This document shows, piece by piece, positions 1-8,228 of a stretch of DNA of 64,000 bases; the stretch's first letter is position 1; each line of letters starts with the position of its first letter. The position numbers and the translations under genes are program-made. The stretch spans positions 1-64,000 of the forward strand of contig NZ_VSRL01000015.1 of assembly GCF_012184385.1 (NCBI RefSeq). Direction: 5' to 3'. A model generated the notes under the pieces. That model was not told the origin of the DNA, did not search any database, and saw nothing but the letters and a program-made list of their open reading frames with translations. Source of the stretch: Lentzea indica. Lineage in GTDB: Bacteria > Actinomycetota > Actinomycetes > Mycobacteriales > Pseudonocardiaceae.

Positions 1-1632
1 ATCGCGCCTGCCGCCACCGACGCCGCTGCCGCCCGCGACGCGCAGCAGCCACTCGCCGAGCGGCAGGATAAGCCCGGTCGCCTCGGCCAGCCCCGCGCAC
101 CGGTCGTGGTCCAGCGCCTCGAAACCCGGCCGGTCCCAGTGCAACGCCGCTTCGACACCGCCGACCTGACCGTCGGCCAGCCGCACGATCGGGCGGTACC
201 GCACGGTGATCTCGCCGTTCTCCCACGCACCCGGCATCTTCACCGCCACCGCGTGGTCACGGCGTTCCTCGGCGTCCTGCTCGGCGTGGAACACCTCCCA
301 CTGGCCACGCCTGCGCACCTTGGCCCTGCGCAACGCCGTGTCCGCCGCGCGCAGCAGGTCGAGCGGTTCGGCGTCCGCAGAAGGCCTGTGCACCACGCCC
401 GCGCTCACCGAGACCGCCAGGCCGTGACCGTCCACATAGGTCGGTTCGAGCAGGTCGTCGTTGATGCTCTTCATGATCGCGCCGACGCCCGGTGTGGTCG
501 CCGTGTTCTCCACCAGGACACCGAACTCGTCGCCGTCGAACCTGGCGATCATGGCCTTCTCGCCGGCCATCACGACCCTCAGCCGCTGCGCGACGTGCTG
601 CAGCAGCCGCTCGGCGACCCGGCCGCCGAAGCTGTTGCACACCATGCCGAACGCGTCCAGGTCCAGGTGGAAGATCGTGATGCCGTGCTCGGGATCGGCC
701 TTGCGCAGCACGGTCTCCAGCTGAGTGGTGAAGAACTGGCGATTCGGCAACCCGGTCAGCACGTCGTGCAGCGCCTGCCGCTTGAGCTCGCCCTGCAACA
801 GCGCCAGCTCGGTGCCGTCCTCCACCACCACGACGAAGTGGCTCGGCTCGTCGTCGGCACCGCGCAGCAGCGACGCGGTCAGGGTCAGCCGCGCGACCTC
901 GCCGTCCTTGCGCAGCATCCGTTGCGACTGCCTGATCCGTTCCGCGGCGCCGCTCAGCAGCTCCTCCATGGCCTCCCGCAGCATCTCGGCGAAGCCGGGC
1001 ACGATGAGGTCGAGCAGCGGAACCCCGGTGAGCTCCTCCGCGGTGCGCCCGAGGATGTCGGCGACGGCCGCGTTCACCCTGAGCAGCCGGCCTTCGAGAT
1101 CGACGATCAGCACGCCGCTGGCGGACGACGTGACCACCTCGTTGTAGCGGGCCTCGCTCTCCTTGAGGTTCCAGTTGGCGTCACGCACCGCTTTGAGCAA
1201 CGACTTCTGCATGCTTTCCTGCTGTGCGAGCACGGACTCGGTGTTGGCCGCGGTGAAGCCGCACCCGAGTGCGCCGATCGCGAGCGCGATCCGTTCCGCG
1301 TACCGCTCGACCGGCTGGAACTCCGGCAGCGCGAGCAACCCCTTGCCGAGCACCTCCGTGGTGCAGCGCAAACCGAACTGCCCCAGGTGCCCCAGCGCCG
1401 CCAGATCCGCACCGGCCCGCTCGACCGGAGCCGTGGTGAACGGCTCCTCGTGCAGCATCGTGCACAACGCGTCGAGCCTGCCGCTCAGTTCTTGGTCGAG
1501 ATCTTCGCTGCCCATTGGAATTGCCACCGTGCCGAGCAGGCGATATGACCATTTCCGCGCAAGAGTCAGCCGCGCCCGGACGTTTTCCTGGGGCGATGAT
1601 GGGACGTCTGGTCTTCGACTCGGGGTCGACAT
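1..1632 (-). CDS. PAS-GGDEF-EAL (c-di-GMP type) signalling protein, copy 1, C-terminus cut by the window edge
   Basis: The frame is open from ATG at 1632 to base 1, giving 544 residues. It aligns along its length with the complete paralogue at 5039-7129, and that alignment selects this start: both N-termini read M-x-x-P-x-RRPD and both later have ARKWSY. Layout is an uncharacterised helical N-terminal region, a PAS domain, a GGDEF domain with signature DGDEF (FDGDEF, with the first Gly replaced), and the start of an EAL domain. The EAL signature reads VEAALHW, so the catalytic EAL Leu and the following Arg are lost. The family makes, breaks or senses cyclic di-GMP. These substitutions argue against phosphodiesterase activity and leave cyclase activity doubtful. 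First gene of cassette copy 1. Confidence 0.9.
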   Translation of the reverse strand, partial: MSTPSRRPDVPSSPQENVRARLTLARKWSYRLLGTVAIPMGSEDLDQELSGRLDALCTMLHEEPFTTAPVERAGADLAALGHLGQFGLRCTTEVLGKGLLALPEFQPVERYAERIALAIGALGCGFTAANTESVLAQQESMQKSLLKAVRDANWNLKESEARYNEVVTSSASGVLIVDLEGRLLRVNAAVADILGRTAEELTGVPLLDLIVPGFAEMLREAMEELLSGAAERIRQSQRMLRKDGEVARLTLTASLLRGADDEPSHFVVVVEDGTELALLQGELKRQALHDVLTGLPNRQFFTTQLETVLRKADPEHGITIFHLDLDAFGMVCNSFGGRVAERLLQHVAQRLRVVMAGEKAMIARFDGDEFGVLVENTATTPGVGAIMKSINDDLLEPTYVDGHGLAVSVSAGVVHRPSADAEPLDLLRAADTALRRAKVRRRGQWEVFHAEQDAEERRDHAVAVKMPGAWENGEITVRYRPIVRLADGQVGGVEAALHWDRPGFEALDHDRCAGLAEATGLILPLGEWLLRVAGGSGVGGGRRD

Positions 1633-1663
1633 TCGGGGCTGCCTCGCGTGGGGCTCAGATTGC

Positions 1664-1708
1664 TCGGCAGTTTACCCACTAGCTGTCGGTCTCTTTTCGA
1701 CCGACAGC
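1664..1708 (-). promoter_or_regulatory. Conserved -10-like box plus inverted repeat upstream of GGDEF copy 1
   Basis: Read on the minus strand, GGTAAACTGCCGA (1664-1676) contains a TAAACT -10-like hexamer, about 32 bases before the start codon. The identical 13-mer lies 31 bases before GGDEF copy 2. Just upstream is a perfect 10-bp inverted repeat, GCTGTCGGTC / GACCGACAGC with a 7-base loop (1682-1708). It could be an operator over the -35 region or a terminator for the upstream methyltransferase, which ends at 1738. Promoter function is inferred from conservation between the two copies. Confidence 0.5.
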
Positions 1709-1737
1709 GTGAATCAGCTTCGCTCGATCGAGGTTTG

Positions 1738-2562
1738 TCATGGCTTACGAGCGACGCCGGCGTAAGCAATCCTGTTCATCGCCGGGTCGTCGGAGATGTC
1801 GCCAGGCCCGGACGGCCGCCATCCGGCGAATCCGACGAGTCCCGGCTCGACCAGCTCGAAGTCACCGAACAGGGCGGCGATCTCGTCCCGGCTGCGCGGG
1901 ACGACCTGGTCCCCGCCCGCCTGGTTCATCCGTGCGGCCGCGGCGTTGGAGCCCTCGTCGTTGTGATCGCTGGCGAAGTGCGTGATCGCCAGGTAGCTCC
2001 CGCTGGGCAACGCCTCGCGGTAGTGCTTCAGCAGACCCCACGGGTCCGCCTCTGTCGGCACCCAGTGCACCATGAGCAGCATCAACAGGCCGATCGGCTC
2101 GTCGAAGTCCAGCAGCCTGCGCACCTCGGCGCTGCCCAGGATGCTGTCCGGGTCACGCATGTCGGCCTGCAGCACGCCAGTGCGGTCGTTGCCCGCGAGG
2201 ATCAGCTCGCTGTGCGCGACGGCCACCGGATCGCGGTCCACGTACACGACACGACACTCCGGATCCACTGCTTGAGCGACCTCGTGCACGTTGGCCACGG
2301 TCGGGATGCCGGAGCCGATGTCCAGGAACTGACGCACACCCTGGTCGATCATGAAGCGCACCGCGCGGCCGAGGAACGCCCGGTTGATCCTGGCGGCACT
2401 GCGCACGTGCGGCATCAAGAGCTCGACCTTCTCGCCCATCTGGCGATCCACCGCGAAGTTGTGCGCACCCCCGAGCAGGTAGTCGTACAGCCGCGCCGCA
2501 CTCGGCACGGAGACGTCCACGCTCTGCGGAACCCAGTTCTGCACTTCGGCCACGGCGACCAC
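1738..2562 (-). CDS. SAM-dependent methyltransferase, DUF574/Methyltransf_19 family, copy 1
   Basis: A 274-residue protein of the actinomycete-expanded DUF574 (PF04672) family. The SAM-binding motif I is FLDIGSGIPT, followed by NVHEVAQ, then an acidic strand end VVYVDRDPVAVAH and QADMRDP. GTG at 2562 is chosen because it aligns with the paralogue's start at 8059 (V-V-A-V-A-E against M-F-T-V-A-E). A longer frame to 2760 would cover the divergent promoter. Substrates of this family are mostly unknown. It is divergent from the P450 gene and parallel to the GGDEF gene. Confident in family, not in substrate. Confidence 0.92.
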   Translation of the reverse strand: MVAVAEVQNWVPQSVDVSVPSAARLYDYLLGGAHNFAVDRQMGEKVELLMPHVRSAARINRAFLGRAVRFMIDQGVRQFLDIGSGIPTVANVHEVAQAVDPECRVVYVDRDPVAVAHSELILAGNDRTGVLQADMRDPDSILGSAEVRRLLDFDEPIGLLMLLMVHWVPTEADPWGLLKHYREALPSGSYLAITHFASDHNDEGSNAAAARMNQAGGDQVVPRSRDEIAALFGDFELVEPGLVGFAGWRPSGPGDISDDPAMNRIAYAGVARKP

Positions 2563-2580
2563 CTCTTCGGGTTGTGGGCG

Positions 2581-2687
2581 CACAAGCCTAGTCACGCACG
2601 AGGCGCATGTGACTGGGCCGCCAGTGTGAACGCGCGCCACCCGATCGGGCACTGTCCCGCTCGACCGAATGACTCCTATTGTTGTCC
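2581..2687. promoter_or_regulatory. Divergent promoter region of cassette copy 1 with blocks conserved in copy 2
   Basis: Between methyltransferase and P450 genes, three blocks recur in the second cassette. CACAAGCCTAGTCAC (2581-2595) is a likely -10 area for the methyltransferase, reading TAGGCT on the minus strand. GGCACTGTC (2648-2656) and CTCCTATTGTTGTCC (2673-2687) precede the P450. The start-to-start distance of the last two is 25 bases in both cassettes, as expected of a promoter or an activator site plus -10 element (TATTGT here). Which sigma factor acts cannot be told. Confidence 0.5.
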
Positions 2688-2715
2688 ACCTCTTTCCACG
2701 TCGCGAGGAGCGATG

Positions 2716-4029
2716 ATGTCCGTCCCGGTGGCACCCGGCAGGTTGCCATTTCTCGGGCACACCCTGCCGTTACTGCGGAAAAGATTCGAGTTCACCACGA
2801 ATTTGCGAGATCAGGGCGACCTCGTCGAGGTTCATCTCGGTCCGATGAGGACTTTCTTCGTCACGAGCCCGCAGCTGATGCATCAGGTGCTGGTAACCGA
2901 TGCGACGAAGTTCCACAAAGGGCGAATGTTCGACAAGTTCCGCCCGTTCGTCGGCAACGGGCTCGTGATGTCGAGCGGCGCCTTCCACCTGCGCCAGCGC
3001 CGGATGATGCAGCCGGCGTTCCACCGCGACCGGATCGCGGGTTACGCGAACACCATGATCCGCGCGACACGGGAGTTGGTGGAGAGCTGGCGGCCGGGTG
3101 AGGTGCGGCAGGTCGAGGAGGACATGCAGGGCCTCGCCATCACGATCGTCGGCGAGGCGCTGTTCTCCACCGAGATCGGCAAGCGCGCGATCGACGAGGC
3201 CCGCCGGTCGATCTTCGTGATCATCAAGAACGGCATCGTCCGCGCGCTCTCGCCGGGTTTTGTCGAGAAGCTGCCCATCCCGGCCAACCGCGAGTTCGAC
3301 GCGGCCATCGCCAGGATGCGCGCGATCGTGCACGAGGTCATCGCGAGCCGGCGCGCCGACACCGCCGACCACGGCGACCTGTTGTCGACGCTGATGCTGG
3401 CCAGGGACGCCGAGACCGGTGAGCCGATGACCGACCAGCAGGTCTTCGACGAGGTCATCACACTGCTGACCGCGGGGATCGAGACCACCGCACTGGCGCT
3501 GGCGTGGATCTTCCACGAGATCGCAGCCAATCCCGAGGTCGAACAGCGGGTCCTGACGGAGCTCGACGAGGTGCTGGCAGGGCGCCCGGTGACGTTCGAC
3601 GACCTGCCGAAGCTGACCTACGTCGGCCAGGTGGCGAACGAGGTGCTGCGGAAGTACCCGCTCTGGCTGCTCATGCGCCGTGCCGCCGAGGAGGTCGACC
3701 TCGGGGGCGTCCGCCTGCCGCCCGGCACCGAGGTGATCATCAGTCCGCACGCGATGCACCACGACCCCGCGCACTTCGCCGACCCCGAACGCTTCGACCC
3801 GGACCGCTGGACGCCCGATCACGTCCGCCGGCTGCCGAAGGGCGCGTTCGTCCCGTTCGGCGGCGGCATCCACCAGTGCATCGGAAACCACTTCGCGCTG
3901 ACCGAGATCGTCATCGCGGTGGCGACCGTCTGCGCTCGCTACCGGTTGGTCCCCGATCGGCCTGTGCGCACCAAGTTCACCAACGCCGTCTACCCCGTCG
4001 GCCTTCTGATGAAGGCCGTTCCCCGTTAG
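2716..4029 (+). CDS. Cytochrome P450, copy 1
   Basis: A 437-residue soluble bacterial P450 heme monooxygenase with full signatures: I-helix AGIETT, EVLR for the K-helix ExxR motif, the segment FDPDRWTP, and the heme-ligand loop PFGGGIHQCIG with the axial Cys. ATG codons lie at 2713 and 2716; the second is preferred because GAGGAG ends five bases before it and the paralogue starts with the same P-V-P/S-V-P pattern. No ferredoxin or reductase lies nearby, so electrons must come from elsewhere. The secreted hydrolase gene follows 17 bases downstream. Substrate unknown. Confidence 0.95.
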   Translation: MSVPVAPGRLPFLGHTLPLLRKRFEFTTNLRDQGDLVEVHLGPMRTFFVTSPQLMHQVLVTDATKFHKGRMFDKFRPFVGNGLVMSSGAFHLRQRRMMQPAFHRDRIAGYANTMIRATRELVESWRPGEVRQVEEDMQGLAITIVGEALFSTEIGKRAIDEARRSIFVIIKNGIVRALSPGFVEKLPIPANREFDAAIARMRAIVHEVIASRRADTADHGDLLSTLMLARDAETGEPMTDQQVFDEVITLLTAGIETTALALAWIFHEIAANPEVEQRVLTELDEVLAGRPVTFDDLPKLTYVGQVANEVLRKYPLWLLMRRAAEEVDLGGVRLPPGTEVIISPHAMHHDPAHFADPERFDPDRWTPDHVRRLPKGAFVPFGGGIHQCIGNHFALTEIVIAVATVCARYRLVPDRPVRTKFTNAVYPVGLLMKAVPR

Positions 4030-4046
4030 TTGGAGGTTGTTCCCCG

Positions 4047-5042
4047 ATGCGTCTCCGTCGGCTCTGTGCCGCCGTACTGCTCGCATTGCTCGTCCCCGCA
4101 CCCACCTCGGCGAACGCCGCCACGGCCGGCTGTCAGGACGTGTACACCCCGGTGCGCTTCGGGCTCACCCAGCAGACCATGTTCGGCAGGCTGTGCGTGC
4201 CGCGAGGGGCGACGACGGTCCAGGTCCTCGTTCCCGGTGGCACCTACACCAGCGAGTACTGGGACATCCCGGTCCAGCCGGAGGTCCGCTCGGTGCGGCA
4301 GGCGATGAACAAGGCCGGCATCGCCACCATGACGGTGGACCGGATCGGCACCGGCAGGAGCAGCAAACCGTTGAGCCTGCTGGTCAACAGCGTGAGCCAG
4401 GCAGAAGCGGTGCACCACGTGATCCAGAGCCTGCGGCCCCGGTTCCAGAAGGTCCTCGTCGGCGGCCACTCCGTCGGCTCGGGGATCGCGATCGTCGAGG
4501 CGAGCACCTACCGCGACGTCGACGGGGTCCTGATCACCGGCATGACCAACCAGTGGAACTACGTCAAGGTCCTGCCCGCGCTGGCCAGCATGATCCCGGT
4601 GACCCTTGATCCGCGCCTGAGCAGGCTCGGCCTCGACCCCGGCTACCTGACCTCGGCGCCGGGAACCCGCTACGACACCTTCCACAAGCCCGGCCCGCTG
4701 AACACCGCCGTGGTGGACTACGAAGAGTCCTCAAAGGACGTGTTCGCGACGGGTGAGGCCATCACCACCATCCTCATGAACAACATCGTGATCCCGGCCA
4801 GCCGCGGCATCACCGCGCCGGTGATGACCGCCCAGGCCGCGGCGGACCACTTCTGCGGCACCCCGCCGCTGGGCGCCGACTGCTCGTCCGCCGAGACGCT
4901 GGCCGCGTCCGAGAGGCCGTTCTTCCCGAAGGCGCCGCGGTTCGACGCGTTCGTCCTCACCGGCTACGGGCACTGCTTCAACTTCGCACCGAACTCGTCC
5001 GGCTACCACGCGGCGGTCGTCGCGTGGCAGCGCAGCATCTAG
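4047..5042 (+). CDS. Secreted alpha/beta hydrolase, copy 1
   Basis: A 331-residue protein with a Sec signal peptide (MRLRRLCAAVLLALLVP, probable cleavage after TSANA) and an alpha/beta hydrolase fold. The nucleophile elbow is GGHSVGSG, and the C-terminal His lies in GYGHCFNF. Where the paralogue has GND-T-H-FC, a plausible catalytic Asp, this copy reads AAA-D-H-FC, so the acid is shifted by one residue. TGGAGG lies ten bases before ATG. Paired cysteines suggest disulfides in the exported protein. The stop codon overlaps the stop of the convergent GGDEF copy 2. Confidence 0.9.
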   Translation: MRLRRLCAAVLLALLVPAPTSANAATAGCQDVYTPVRFGLTQQTMFGRLCVPRGATTVQVLVPGGTYTSEYWDIPVQPEVRSVRQAMNKAGIATMTVDRIGTGRSSKPLSLLVNSVSQAEAVHHVIQSLRPRFQKVLVGGHSVGSGIAIVEASTYRDVDGVLITGMTNQWNYVKVLPALASMIPVTLDPRLSRLGLDPGYLTSAPGTRYDTFHKPGPLNTAVVDYEESSKDVFATGEAITTILMNNIVIPASRGITAPVMTAQAAADHFCGTPPLGADCSSAETLAASERPFFPKAPRFDAFVLTGYGHCFNFAPNSSGYHAAVVAWQRSI

Positions 5043-7129
5043 AACTTCTCGAGCTTCTCCATGAACTCGCCCGCATCCCGGGGCGGACCGAAGTGGGCGC
5101 CGATCGCGAGGTCGGCGCCCGCGTCGTTCCACCACTTCGCCTGTTCCGCGGTCTCGATGCCGTCCACGCAGATGTTCACGCCCAGGTCGTGCACGGCGGG
5201 GATCAGCGCGGCGGAACGAGGATCCTGACGCCACACCAGATCCTTCGGCACGCACACGGACACGATCGGCAGCTCGGAGAGCCAGGCGAGGTCCTGCGGC
5301 CCGAGGCCGAAGTCCTCGAGCGCGATCTTGATTCCCATGTCCGCCAGCGTGCGCAGGTTCTCCGCCGCGTCGGCCACGCCCAGCACGCCGACCGGCATGC
5401 ACAACGTCATGCGCTCTGGCGGCATCCCGGTCTCCTCCAGCACCTTCCCCACGCGTGACACCAGATCCGCGTCGGTCGACTGGTGCCGGGTGAGCCGGAC
5501 GCCGAACTGCTGGTCGAGCTCGCCGCGCTGGCGCCACCACTGCGCCTGGCCGGCCGCGATCCTGATCAGCCACTCGCCCATCGGCAGGATGAGGCCCGTC
5601 TGGTCCGCGAGTTCGGCGCACCGGTCAGAGAGATCCCAGTGCAGCACCGCCTCGACACCGGCCAGCTCACCGGTCGCGAGCACGCGAACGGGCTGGTAGC
5701 ACACGCCGATGTCGCCCTGCTCCCACGCTCCCGGCATCACGACGGCAAGTGCGTGGTCGCGCCTGCGCTCGGTGTCCTGGTTGCTGTGGAACAGCTCCCA
5801 CTGGCCGCGCTGGTCCTTCTTGGCCTGCCGCAACGCCAGGTCCGCCATGCGCAGCAGCTCCGTGGGGTCGACGTCGGGCGAGGGCCGGTGGACCACTCCG
5901 GCGCTCACCGAGACGGCGAGCCCGTGGTCGTCCACGAAGACCGGTTCGGCCAGGTCGGCGTTGATGATGGCCATCGTCGTCGCGACGTTCGGTGTGGAGG
6001 CGGAGTTCTCCACGACGATGCCGAACTCGTCGCCGTCGAACCGGGCGACCATCGCCTGCTCGCGGGACATCAACGCCCGCAGCCTGCGCGCCACGTGCTG
6101 CAGCAGCTTGTCACCCACGCGTCCGCCGAGGCTGTTGCACACCAGGCCGAACGCGTCGAGATCGAGGTGGAACACCGTCACGCCGAACTCGGGATCAGCG
6201 CGGCGCAGCACGGTTTCCAGGTGCGTGGTGAAGAACTGCCGGTTGGGCAACCCGGTCAGCACGTCGTGCAGCGACTGCCTGCGCAGTTCGCCTTGCAGCA
6301 ACGCGAGCTCCGTGTCGTCGGCGGCGACCACGAGCACATGACTGGCCTTGTTGTCGCCGTCGCGCAGCAGCGACGCCGTCAGCGTCACCTTGGCCAGATC
6401 GTCCTCTCCGCGCAGCAGCTGCATCGACTCCCGCTCGAAATCGTCGCGCTCGGCGAGCACCTTCTCCATCATCTCGCGGAACGCCACGATCGAGATCGGT
6501 GCGATGAGCTCCATGAGCCGGGTACCGGGTTCCGGCTGGCGACCGATGATCTCGCCGATCGCCTCGTTCGCCCACACCACCTTGCCGTCGAGGCCGACGA
6601 TCAGGATGCCGTTCGTCGACGAGGTCGCGACGCCCGCGAACTTGGCCTCGCTCTGCCGCTGACCCCACTGCGCGTCGCGGGCAGCCTTCAACAACGACCG
6701 CTGCATGCTCTCCTGCTGATCCAGGATCGCGCGGGCACGAGCCGCGGTGAAGCCGCACGCCAGCGAACCGATACCGCCGACGACGCGGACCACGTGATGC
6801 TCTGTCGAGTGGAATTCCTCCAGCGCCAGCAGACCTTTGCCCAGCACGTCGACGGTGCGCCGGAGTCCGGGCTCATTGACGTAGCCGAGAGCGACGAGTC
6901 GCTCGCCCACCTCCTCGAACGGGGCAGGGTCGAACGGCTCGTTGTGCAGTGCCGCGCACAACGCGTCGAGCTGGTCGCCCAGTTCGGCGTCCAGCTCGTC
7001 TCTGCTCAGCGCGACGACAACGACGCTGCTGAGCAGGTAGCTCCACTTGCGCGCCAAGGCTTCTCGCGCGCGGACGGCGGCGGTGTCCGAAGGTGGAGCG
7101 GCATCGGGTCTTCGGTCTGGATTCGTCAT
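5039..7129 (-). CDS. PAS-GGDEF-EAL (c-di-GMP type) signalling protein, copy 2
   Basis: A 696-residue soluble protein: N-terminal helical region to about 155, PAS at about 160-275, GGDEF at about 285-440, EAL at about 450-696. The GGDEF signature is DGDEF (365-369), and the inhibitory RxxD site reads REQA. The EAL domain is degenerate: EAL is EAV, the Asn of VNLS is Arg (VRLT), the strand ending in catalytic Glu reads TLCMPV, DDFG is EDFG, and the late VEG motif reads VDG. Phosphodiesterase activity is therefore unlikely. A ligand-sensing or scaffold role, or residual cyclase activity, remains possible. Same cassette position as copy 1. Confidence 0.93.
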   Translation of the reverse strand: MTNPDRRPDAAPPSDTAAVRAREALARKWSYLLSSVVVVALSRDELDAELGDQLDALCAALHNEPFDPAPFEEVGERLVALGYVNEPGLRRTVDVLGKGLLALEEFHSTEHHVVRVVGGIGSLACGFTAARARAILDQQESMQRSLLKAARDAQWGQRQSEAKFAGVATSSTNGILIVGLDGKVVWANEAIGEIIGRQPEPGTRLMELIAPISIVAFREMMEKVLAERDDFERESMQLLRGEDDLAKVTLTASLLRDGDNKASHVLVVAADDTELALLQGELRRQSLHDVLTGLPNRQFFTTHLETVLRRADPEFGVTVFHLDLDAFGLVCNSLGGRVGDKLLQHVARRLRALMSREQAMVARFDGDEFGIVVENSASTPNVATTMAIINADLAEPVFVDDHGLAVSVSAGVVHRPSPDVDPTELLRMADLALRQAKKDQRGQWELFHSNQDTERRRDHALAVVMPGAWEQGDIGVCYQPVRVLATGELAGVEAVLHWDLSDRCAELADQTGLILPMGEWLIRIAAGQAQWWRQRGELDQQFGVRLTRHQSTDADLVSRVGKVLEETGMPPERMTLCMPVGVLGVADAAENLRTLADMGIKIALEDFGLGPQDLAWLSELPIVSVCVPKDLVWRQDPRSAALIPAVHDLGVNICVDGIETAEQAKWWNDAGADLAIGAHFGPPRDAGEFMEKLEKF

Positions 7130-7159
7130 TCCCGTTGCCCTGTATGGGTTGAAGAGTGT

Positions 7160-7201
7160 TCGGCAGTTTACCTACCGGTAGTCGGCGCCCGCTGCGCCGA
7201 C
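7160..7201 (-). promoter_or_regulatory. Conserved -10-like box plus inverted repeat upstream of GGDEF copy 2
   Basis: The same GGTAAACTGCCGA block as in copy 1 (minus strand, 7160-7172) lies 31 bases before the start codon. An inverted repeat GTCGGCGC / GCGCCGAC with a 5-base loop (7181-7201) sits where a -35 element would be. Loop and inner arms differ from copy 1, but the outer GTCGG ... CCGAC is kept, which favours a protein-binding site over a simple terminator. Confidence 0.5.
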
Positions 7202-7231
7202 GGAGTGAACCTCCGACACTACAGGGTGGTT

Positions 7232-8059
7232 TCAGCCCTTACGACCGACCCCGGCGTACAAGAACATGTTCATGGACGCCTCGTCCGCGAAGTCGCCAGG
7301 CCCGTCCGGCCGCCACTCCCCGCACCCGACGAGACCCGGTTCCACCAGCTCGAACCCGTCGAACAACGCGCTGACCTGCGCGTGCGTGCGCATGTGCATC
7401 TGGTCGGCGCTCTTGCTGCGGTTCACCACCGCCGCGGCCTGGTCGACGCTCTCGTCGATCTGGTCCTTGGCCACGTGGGTCATCACGATGAAGCTGCCGG
7501 CGGGCAGCGCGTCGCGGTAGTGGGCGACGAGCTTCTCCGGGCTGTCCTCGTCCGGCACCCAATGCAGCATGAGCAGCATCAACAGGCCGACCGGCTCGTC
7601 GAAGCGCAGCAACCGCCCGACCTCGGGACTCGACAGCACGGCCTCCGGATCGCGCATGTCGGCCTGCACGACGGCGGCGTTTTCGTTGTCAGACAGCATC
7701 AATTGGCTGTGCGCGACGGCGACGGGGTCTTTGTCGACGTAGACGATGCGCGCCGCCGGATCACGTTCCTGCGCGACCTCGTGCACGTTCGCGACCGTCG
7801 GGATGCCCGATCCGATGTCGAGGAACTGGCGAACCCCCTGGTCCATCAGGAAGTTCACCGCGCGGCCGAGGAACCGCCTGTTCAGCCGGGCCACGCTGGG
7901 CAGCCCCGGCACGAGCTTCTCGATCTGGGAACCCACCTGCCGGTCAGCGGCGAAGTTGTGGGCGCCGCCGAGGATGTAGTCGTAGACGCGCGCCATGCTC
8001 GGCACGTTGGTGTCGATGCCGAGGGGCACCCAGTCCTGGGTCTCTGCCACGGTGAACAC
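7232..8059 (-). CDS. SAM-dependent methyltransferase, DUF574/Methyltransf_19 family, copy 2
   Basis: A 275-residue paralogue of the protein at 1738-2562, starting at GTG 8059 (MFTVAETQDWVP). It shows the same SAM site FLDIGSGIPTVANVHEVAQ, YVDKDPVAVAH and QADMRDP, and the family motif YDYILGGAHNFAADRQ near the N-terminus. It is divergent from P450 copy 2 and about 100 bases upstream of GGDEF copy 2 on the same strand. Substrate unknown. Confidence 0.93.
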   Translation of the reverse strand: MFTVAETQDWVPLGIDTNVPSMARVYDYILGGAHNFAADRQVGSQIEKLVPGLPSVARLNRRFLGRAVNFLMDQGVRQFLDIGSGIPTVANVHEVAQERDPAARIVYVDKDPVAVAHSQLMLSDNENAAVVQADMRDPEAVLSSPEVGRLLRFDEPVGLLMLLMLHWVPDEDSPEKLVAHYRDALPAGSFIVMTHVAKDQIDESVDQAAAVVNRSKSADQMHMRTHAQVSALFDGFELVEPGLVGCGEWRPDGPGDFADEASMNMFLYAGVGRKG

Positions 8060-8088
8060 CCTCTTCGGTTGGCGGTTCGGGGAAGATG

Positions 8089-8194
8089 CACGAGCTTAGT
8101 CACCCGAGGGGTCCGTGCGCTGAACCATCAGAGTGACCCGGAACCACCCGTTCAGGCACTGTCATCTTCCCCCAAACGGCTCCTAGGGTGGTCC
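8089..8194. promoter_or_regulatory. Divergent promoter region of cassette copy 2
   Basis: This region carries the three blocks of copy 1: CACGAGCTTAGTCAC (8089-8103), GGCACTGTC (8155-8163) and CTCCTAGGGTGGTCC (8180-8194). The last two again start 25 bases apart, while the surrounding sequence has diverged. TAGGGT is the probable -10 element for the P450 gene. Confidence 0.5.
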
Positions 8195-8228
8195 GTCCCC
8201 ATTCGGCCCCAACTCTTCAGGAGTCCGA

